A model generated the notes under the pieces. That model was not told where the DNA came from and did not search any database. It worked only from the letters and a program-made list of their open reading frames with translations. This document shows, one piece after another, positions 24,813 through 29,458 of a stretch of DNA of 29,458 bases (position 1 is the stretch's first letter; each line of letters begins with the position of its first letter). A program made the position numbers and the translations under genes. The stretch is taken from NCBI GenBank assembly GCA_036961445.1, contig JBALVO010000042.1, positions 1 to 29,458 of the forward strand. The letters are read 5' to 3'. Source of the DNA: JBALVO01 sp036961445 (GTDB taxonomy: Bacteria > Pseudomonadota > Gammaproteobacteria > Pseudomonadales > Halieaceae).

Positions 24813-25133
24813 ATGCCAAAGATTACATTAATCGAATTTAGCGGACAGGATCACACTATTGATGCAGAGGTCGGCAAGTCACTGATGCAAAATGCCCTGG
24901 ACCATATGGTGCCGGGCATTGACGCTGATTGCGGTGGTGCCTGTGCCTGCGGTACTTGTCATTGTTTCGTGGCGGAAAAATGGGGCGAGGCGACAGGAGA
25001 GTTGGATGCGATGGAGGAGGCCATGCTGGGCATGCGGCCCGATCGCCTGGAGAATTCTCGCCTGAGTTGCCAGATCGAAGTAACTGATGGGATGGACGGT
25101 CTGATTGTCCGCCTTCCTGAATACCAGATGTAG
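24813..25133 (+). CDS. [2Fe-2S] ferredoxin, putidaredoxin/adrenodoxin type
   Basis: A 106-aa protein. Cysteines 40, 46, 49 and 86 make the C-x5-C-x2-C...C cluster pattern of adrenodoxin-type ferredoxins, with ACGTCH and the NSRLSCQI segment much like putidaredoxin. Cys44 and Cys51 are additional. These proteins carry single electrons from a reductase to a P450. The P450 gene starts 20 bases downstream, so this is almost certainly its redox partner. No ferredoxin reductase gene is in the window. Confidence 0.93.
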   Translation: MPKITLIEFSGQDHTIDAEVGKSLMQNALDHMVPGIDADCGGACACGTCHCFVAEKWGEATGELDAMEEAMLGMRPDRLENSRLSCQIEVTDGMDGLIVRLPEYQM

Positions 25134-25153
25134 AAATAGCAAAGGAGACTAAA

Positions 25154-26395
25154 ATGAACCAGGCTGTGAAACTACCCGACGCATATACCACGCCGCTGGA
25201 CCAGATAGATGTCAGCGATCCTCGCCTACTGGAACAGGACGCGTGGCGTCCGTATTTCGCCAGACTGCGTGAGGAAGCCCCCGTCCACTACCTGGCGGAC
25301 AGTGCTTTTGGTCCGTTCTGGTCTATCACCCGGTTCGAGGATATCGTGGCGGTGGACAGTAACCATGAGGTGTTTTCCTCGGAACCTACTATTGTAATAG
25401 GCGATCTGGAAGACGATCTTCCGGTAGAAATGTTTATCGCCATGGATCCACCCAAACACGACGTGCAACGCCGCGCAGTGCAACCTGTGGTAGCGCCGCA
25501 GAACCTGGCTGATATGGAGGGACTGATTCGCAGCAGAGTGGCGGAAATCCTTGATCAGCTGCCGCTTGGTGAAACATTCGACTGGGTGGAACATGTTGCT
25601 ATTAATCTCACCACGCAAATGCTGGCAACACTCTTTGATTTTCCCTTCGAGGAGCGCCATAAACTGACCTACTGGTCTGATATCGCGGCGGGTTCTCCAG
25701 AGATTGCTGGGGGTGATGTGAGTCATGAAGAACGCTTGACTGGCCTGACCGATTGTCTGCAGACCTTTACGCGTATCTGGCATGAACGCAAAGGCAGGGA
25801 GGGCGGCTTTGACCTGATCTCGCTGTTACAGCGCGACCCAAACACAGCCGATCTGGTGGATCGTCCGATGGAGTTTTTGGGGAACCTGGGTCTGCTGATT
25901 GTCGGTGGTAATGACACCACGCGAAACTCAGCGACCGGCGGGGTGCTGGCATTGAACCAGAATCCGGCTGAGTATGACAAGTTGCGGGCCAATCCGGAGC
26001 TTATCCCGAGTATGGTTTCAGAGATTATCCGTTGGCAGACGCCATTGGCTAATATGCGGCGCACCGCGACCCGGGATGTGGAGTTCAAGGGGCAGCAGAT
26101 CAAGAAGGGTGACAAGGTTGTCATGTGGTATATATCGGGCAACCGTGATGAAAGTGCCATAGACAAGGCCGATGAGTTTATCATCGACCGGGCTAACCCT
26201 CGTCACCATATCTCTTTTGGTTTCGGCATTCACCGCTGTATGGGTAACCGCCTGGCAGAAATGCAATTGCGCATCCTGTGGGAAGAGATTACGCAGCGCT
26301 TCAGTTTTGTAGAAGTGATGGGCGAGCCCGAGCGCGTGCGTTCGAACTTCGTGCGGGGTTATAAGACACTGCCGGTAAAGCTACACGCGTTGTAG
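25154..26395 (+). CDS. CYP153-type cytochrome P450, predicted alkane terminal hydroxylase
   Basis: A 413-aa soluble P450. The I-helix oxygen-binding motif is GGNDTTRNS at 251-259, the K-helix ExxR is E290-R293, and the haem-binding loop FGFGIHRCMG places the thiolate at Cys362. The wording around these sites, with MDPPKHDVQRR (98-107) and TGGVLALN, strongly resembles the CYP153A subfamily, which oxidises medium-chain n-alkanes at the terminal carbon using a ferredoxin and reductase. Length fits (CYP153s are about 410-470 aa). It sits in the usual AraC/ferredoxin setting, but the reductase and alcohol dehydrogenase genes often found next to it are not here. Chain-length preference cannot be read. 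Confidence 0.9.
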   Translation: MNQAVKLPDAYTTPLDQIDVSDPRLLEQDAWRPYFARLREEAPVHYLADSAFGPFWSITRFEDIVAVDSNHEVFSSEPTIVIGDLEDDLPVEMFIAMDPPKHDVQRRAVQPVVAPQNLADMEGLIRSRVAEILDQLPLGETFDWVEHVAINLTTQMLATLFDFPFEERHKLTYWSDIAAGSPEIAGGDVSHEERLTGLTDCLQTFTRIWHERKGREGGFDLISLLQRDPNTADLVDRPMEFLGNLGLLIVGGNDTTRNSATGGVLALNQNPAEYDKLRANPELIPSMVSEIIRWQTPLANMRRTATRDVEFKGQQIKKGDKVVMWYISGNRDESAIDKADEFIIDRANPRHHISFGFGIHRCMGNRLAEMQLRILWEEITQRFSFVEVMGEPERVRSNFVRGYKTLPVKLHAL

Positions 26396-26396
26396 G

Positions 26397-26879
26397 CTAG
26401 TAAACCTTGATCTTGGTGTGCAGTGAGGTGCAGTTGGGTACATTTATCGAGTAAACGTAGGAGGCCCGTGGTACGTCTTTGCCTTTTACACGGCAGCGCA
26501 GCTTGCCCTTTTTGTTACTCTTTAAATTACACTCACTGCTACCTTTTTGCACAAAGGGATTCTGGCTGCCCTGGTCAAAGGCGATGTTGAAGGCCTTTTT
26601 ATCTTCCATCTCCCAGGTGATATGTTTTTCCTGGCGCGTGCAGACACAACCATTGTCCTTGCTGCAATCGTCACGGCCCTTGGCATTCTTGTTCTTGCAG
26701 TTGTCGTGGTCGCCCTTGAAAACAGCCTGTACCTGGCACTGGGCGCCATTACCCGGATCGACCACTTTGAGTCGCACTTTCTGCTCTACGGTTTCAGCCA
26801 GCAGTGCTGGGCTCAGAATGAGTGAAACCGACAGGGCAAGCAGGCTGAAAAGAGTCTTAGGCTTGACAAAGAAGCGCAT
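26397..26879 (-). CDS. Cysteine-rich exported protein of unknown function
   Basis: A 160-aa protein I cannot assign. Residues 1-28 form a signal peptide (basic start, LLALSVSLIL, then ALLA before Glu29). The mature part is rich in Lys, Asp and Asn and has eight cysteines (48, 61, 72, 78, 80, 117, 129, 150), enough for four disulfides, including a GCVC pair. It ends in a Tyr/Lys beta-like strand pattern. The even cysteine number and export suggest a small oxidised periplasmic or secreted domain. It is convergent with the P450 gene, with one base between their stop codons, and has AAAGAG about 10 bases upstream of its ATG. Confidence 0.75.
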   Translation of the reverse strand: MRFFVKPKTLFSLLALSVSLILSPALLAETVEQKVRLKVVDPGNGAQCQVQAVFKGDHDNCKNKNAKGRDDCSKDNGCVCTRQEKHITWEMEDKKAFNIAFDQGSQNPFVQKGSSECNLKSNKKGKLRCRVKGKDVPRASYVYSINVPNCTSLHTKIKVY

Positions 26880-26967
26880 GGTTACAATCTCTTTATAGTT
26901 TGTAAATGATGGTTGTCGATTCTAGTAGGATTGGGAAATTAAAGCCAATCCCTGCGTTGTGCAATAA

Positions 26968-26999
26968 AAAGCCCCGGTGTGTTGTCACGCCGGGGCTTT
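26968..26999 (-). terminator. Strong intrinsic terminator of fdxA
   Basis: Arms aaagccccggtgtg (26968-26981) and cacgccggggcttt (26986-26999) pair over 14 bases with one wobble and a 4-base loop. On the minus strand the hairpin is followed by a T-run (ttttt), and it begins 29 bases after the end of fdxA. It may also act weakly on the other strand. Confidence 0.88.
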
Positions 27000-27027
27000 C
27001 TGATTGAGCGCAATGGTGGGCTCGAAA

Positions 27028-27351
27028 CTATCGTTGTAGCAACGCCAGCTTGTCGGGTTTGCCTTTCCAATCTTCGGCATCGGGCATGGGATCCTTCATT
27101 TCGGTAATGCAGGGCCACACCTCTGCCAGCTCCGCGTTGAGTTCCAAAAATACCTGCTGGTCTTCGGGCAGCTCATCTTCGGAGAAGATCGCGTCTACCG
27201 GACATTCCGGCTCGCACAGGGCGCAATCGATGCATTCGTCCGGGTGGATTACCAGAAAATTGGGCCCTTCATAAAAACAGTCTACCGGGCAGACTTCCAC
27301 ACAGTCTGTGTGCTTACAGTTGATGCAATCTTCACCTACAACAAATGTCAT
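27028..27351 (-). CDS. fdxA: Seven-iron ferredoxin FdxA
   Basis: A 107-aa ferredoxin binding one [3Fe-4S] and one [4Fe-4S] cluster. By comparison with Azotobacter FdI, Cys9, Cys17 and Cys50 should hold the [3Fe-4S] cluster, and Cys21, Cys40, Cys43 and Cys46 the [4Fe-4S] cluster; Cys12 and Cys25 are the extra free cysteines also seen there. The C-terminal tail (PDAEDWKGKPDKL) is typical. It sits next to mutS, the Pseudomonas-type arrangement, where rpoS would normally follow. AGAGG lies about 10 bases before the ATG. Unlikely to serve the CYP153, which has its own [2Fe-2S] partner. Confidence 0.95.
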   Translation of the reverse strand: MTFVVGEDCINCKHTDCVEVCPVDCFYEGPNFLVIHPDECIDCALCEPECPVDAIFSEDELPEDQQVFLELNAELAEVWPCITEMKDPMPDAEDWKGKPDKLALLQR

Positions 27352-27376
27352 TCCTGAAACGCCTCTTGGAAAATTA

Positions 27377-27389
27377 TTAGCTTAGCTAA
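27377..27389. promoter_or_regulatory. 13-bp palindrome in the fdxA promoter region
   Basis: ttagct-t-agctaa is a palindrome around one central base, 26-38 bases upstream of the fdxA start and next to an AT-rich stretch that could be its -10 region. It could be an operator; no regulator is evident. Confidence 0.35.
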
Positions 27390-27446
27390 GGCGCGACAGT
27401 TTACCTGCAAGACGCCCAGAAATGAAGTCCTAAGCAGCGGGCCCTT

Positions 27447-29458
27447 TCAGTCCAGCTGCGCCTTCAATTGGTAGAGCTGTTCCAGCGCCTGGCGGGGTGT
27501 TAACTCGTCCACATCCAGCGACCCCAGCGACTCCAGCACCGGGTGCGGTTGTGCTGTGCTGAACATCTCTTCCTGGGCGGGAGAGGCAGTGTGCGCGGCG
27601 TTGCTGGTGGCAACCAGCAGTTGCTGGTCCCCCTGCTCCAGTTCATGCAGCTTTTCCCGGGCCGCGTTGAGTACCTGAGCAGGAATGCCCGCCAGTTTTG
27701 CTACTTGTAGGCCGAAACTGCGGTTGGCCGGCCCCTCCTGGATATTGTGCATGAACACCACGTGGTCCTGGTGCTCAGTGGCGTCCAGGTGGACATTGGC
27801 CATGGTGGGGCAGGATTCAGGCAGGCTGGTGAGCTCGAAATAGTGCGTGGCAAACAATGTGAAAGCCTGTACTGACTGGGCCAGTTCTACTGCAGCTGCC
27901 CAAGCCAGACTCAGTCCGTCGAAGGTGCTGGTGCCGCGGCCCACCTCGTCCATTAATACCAGACTGCGGGGGGTGGCATTGTGGAGGATATTGGCGGTTT
28001 CGGTCATTTCTACCATAAAGGTGGAGCGACCGCTCGCCAGGTCGTCAGAGGAGCCGATACGGGTAAATATACGATCAATGGGTGCCAGTTTTGCCGCAGT
28101 GGCGGGTACGTAGCTGCCGATATGGGCCAGCAGTGCGATTACCGCATTCTGGCGCATATAGGTGGATTTACCCCCCATGTTGGGGCCGGTGATCAGCAAC
28201 ATGCGGCGTTTGGTATTGAGCAGGGTATCGTTGGCAATAAACGGCTCAGCCAGCACCTGCTCTACTACCAGGTGCCGTCCCTGGACGACTTCAAATATCT
28301 GTTCGTCACAAAATTGTGGCTGGCAAAGATTCAGGTTTTCCGCCCGCTCAGCCAGATTGGCCAAGACATCAATTTCTGCGACTGCTGCCGCGGTATCCTG
28401 CATTGCCGCCAAGTCTTCATTGAGCTTTTCCAGTAGATCTTCGTATAAGCCTTTCTCCCGGGCCAGTGCACGACTCTTGCTGGACAGCGCTTTATCCTCG
28501 AAGGTTTTCAGCTCCGGGGTGATAAAGCGCTCTGCATTCTTCAGGGTCTGGCGCCGGATATATTCTGTGGGTGCCTGATCGGACTGGGCACGGCTGATCT
28601 CGATGTAATAGCCATGCACCCGGTTGTATCCCACTTTCAGGGTACTGATGCCAGTGACTTCTTTTTCGCGTTTTTCGATCTCCAGCAAGTAATCTCCGGC
28701 ATTGCTGCTGAGTTGGCGCAACTCGTCCAGCTCTTCATCGTAGCCATCTGCAATCACACCGCCATCGCGGATGATTACCGGCGGATTCTCCTTGATGGCC
28801 CGGCCCAGCAGTTCGCATAGCTGCGGGTATTCCCCGGCCTGCAGGCATAGGGCCTGCAGTCTGGGCGCACGGCAGTGCGACAATTCTGCACGCAGTGGGG
28901 GTAGAGCCGCCAGCGAACTTAGCAGGCGGGTTAAATCTCTTGGCCTGGCGGAGCGCAGGGCGACGCGGGTGAGAATACGTTCCATGTCACCGATGGGCTT
29001 GAGCGTGGCGCGTACGACTTCATAATGGTAGTTGTCGCACAGGGCGTGAATAGCGCCGTGGCGGGCTTCCAGCGCGGGAATGTCGGTGAGGGGTCGGTGT
29101 AGCCAGCGTCGCAGCAGGCGACTGCCCATTGCGGTCACCCCTTTGTCCATAACCGAGAGCAGCGTATTGCTGTCGCCGCCGCTCATGTTGATATCGATTT
29201 CGAGATTGCGTCGGGTTGCGGCATCCATGATGACGCTTTCAGCCCGGCTTTCCTGGCTTATGCTGCGAATGTGGGGCAAGTTGCCCCGCTGGGTATCTTT
29301 TACGTATTGCAGCAGGCAACCGGCGGCGCCGATGGCCAGTTCCAGGTCGTCACAGCCAAAACCGCGCAGATCATGGCTCTGAAATTGTGTGTTCAGGGCG
29401 CGCCTGGCACTTTGTGCATCAAATTCCCAGGCTGGCTGGCTGCGTGCGCCACTGCGCT
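27447..29458 (-). CDS. mutS: DNA mismatch repair protein MutS, N-terminus cut by window edge
   Basis: The minus-strand frame runs open from 29456, the first full codon, to a stop at 27447, giving the last 669 residues of a protein usually about 855-870 aa; the mismatch-binding domain and its Phe-x-Glu are beyond the edge. Internal starts such as TTG 29279 are not real. MutS recognises mismatches and recruits MutL. The lever domain includes MDAATRRNLE; the ATPase has Walker A GPNMGGKSTYMRQ, Walker B DEVGRGTSTFDG and the helix-turn-helix tail. The C-terminus (LTPRQALEQLYQLK) holds the tetramerisation segment. fdxA follows 95 bases downstream. Confidence 0.97.
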   Translation of the reverse strand, partial: RSGARSQPAWEFDAQSARRALNTQFQSHDLRGFGCDDLELAIGAAGCLLQYVKDTQRGNLPHIRSISQESRAESVIMDAATRRNLEIDINMSGGDSNTLLSVMDKGVTAMGSRLLRRWLHRPLTDIPALEARHGAIHALCDNYHYEVVRATLKPIGDMERILTRVALRSARPRDLTRLLSSLAALPPLRAELSHCRAPRLQALCLQAGEYPQLCELLGRAIKENPPVIIRDGGVIADGYDEELDELRQLSSNAGDYLLEIEKREKEVTGISTLKVGYNRVHGYYIEISRAQSDQAPTEYIRRQTLKNAERFITPELKTFEDKALSSKSRALAREKGLYEDLLEKLNEDLAAMQDTAAAVAEIDVLANLAERAENLNLCQPQFCDEQIFEVVQGRHLVVEQVLAEPFIANDTLLNTKRRMLLITGPNMGGKSTYMRQNAVIALLAHIGSYVPATAAKLAPIDRIFTRIGSSDDLASGRSTFMVEMTETANILHNATPRSLVLMDEVGRGTSTFDGLSLAWAAAVELAQSVQAFTLFATHYFELTSLPESCPTMANVHLDATEHQDHVVFMHNIQEGPANRSFGLQVAKLAGIPAQVLNAAREKLHELEQGDQQLLVATSNAAHTASPAQEEMFSTAQPHPVLESLGSLDVDELTPRQALEQLYQLKAQLD

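Overview
This is chromosomal DNA of a gammaproteobacterium, moderately GC-rich, probably marine or hydrocarbon-associated and in the broad Cellvibrionales/Pseudomonas-like part of the class. The assignment is inferred from the conserved block accA-tilS-pyrG-kdsA-eno-ftsB-ispD-ispF-truD-pcm-(DUF368)-nlpD-rpoS and the outer fdxA-mutS pair, and from the individual protein sequences; no rRNA or other phylogenetic marker outside these genes is present.

Left region (1-6344), accessory. An Npt/NTT-type ATP:ADP exchange transporter, running off the left edge, is divergent from a gene for an exported protein with a phosphohistidine (mobile) domain followed by a PPDK_N ATP-grasp domain, the order found in glucan water dikinases. 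That gene is translationally coupled to an exported serine hydrolase of the beta-lactamase fold. A second, related exported serine hydrolase lies convergently and overlaps it by 3-4 bases. I find this the most novel part of the window: an ATP-using enzyme that appears to be periplasmic, beside a nucleotide exchanger that could supply it.

Junction (6345-7633). An 83-bp REP-like palindrome lies between the second hydrolase and a class I methyltransferase gene. A MAPEG-family membrane protein follows.

Core housekeeping block (7876-20528). The genes are tightly packed on the plus strand and cover fatty-acid synthesis (accA), tRNA modification (tilS, truD), CTP synthesis (pyrG), KDO synthesis (kdsA), glycolysis (eno), division (ftsB), isoprenoid synthesis (ispD, ispF), protein repair (pcm), a predicted undecaprenyl-phosphate translocase (DUF368), cell-wall amidase activation (nlpD) and the stationary-phase sigma factor (rpoS). 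surE, usually between truD and pcm, is absent, and a DUF368 gene sits between pcm and nlpD. A perfect 13-bp hairpin lies just inside kdsA.

Variable rpoS-fdxA interval (20529-27027). About 6.5 kb of accessory genes separate rpoS from fdxA-mutS: a VOC protein, an MDR quinone oxidoreductase, a DUF1080 lipoprotein, an unknown two-helix membrane protein, an AraC-type regulator divergent from a [2Fe-2S] ferredoxin plus CYP153-type cytochrome P450 (predicted terminal alkane hydroxylase), and a cysteine-rich exported protein of unknown function. fdxA and the start-truncated mutS close the window on the minus strand, with a strong hairpin terminator after fdxA.

No tRNA, rRNA, CRISPR array, integrase or complete insertion sequence was seen. 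The longest stretch without a gene is 7634-7875 (242 bases), upstream of accA.
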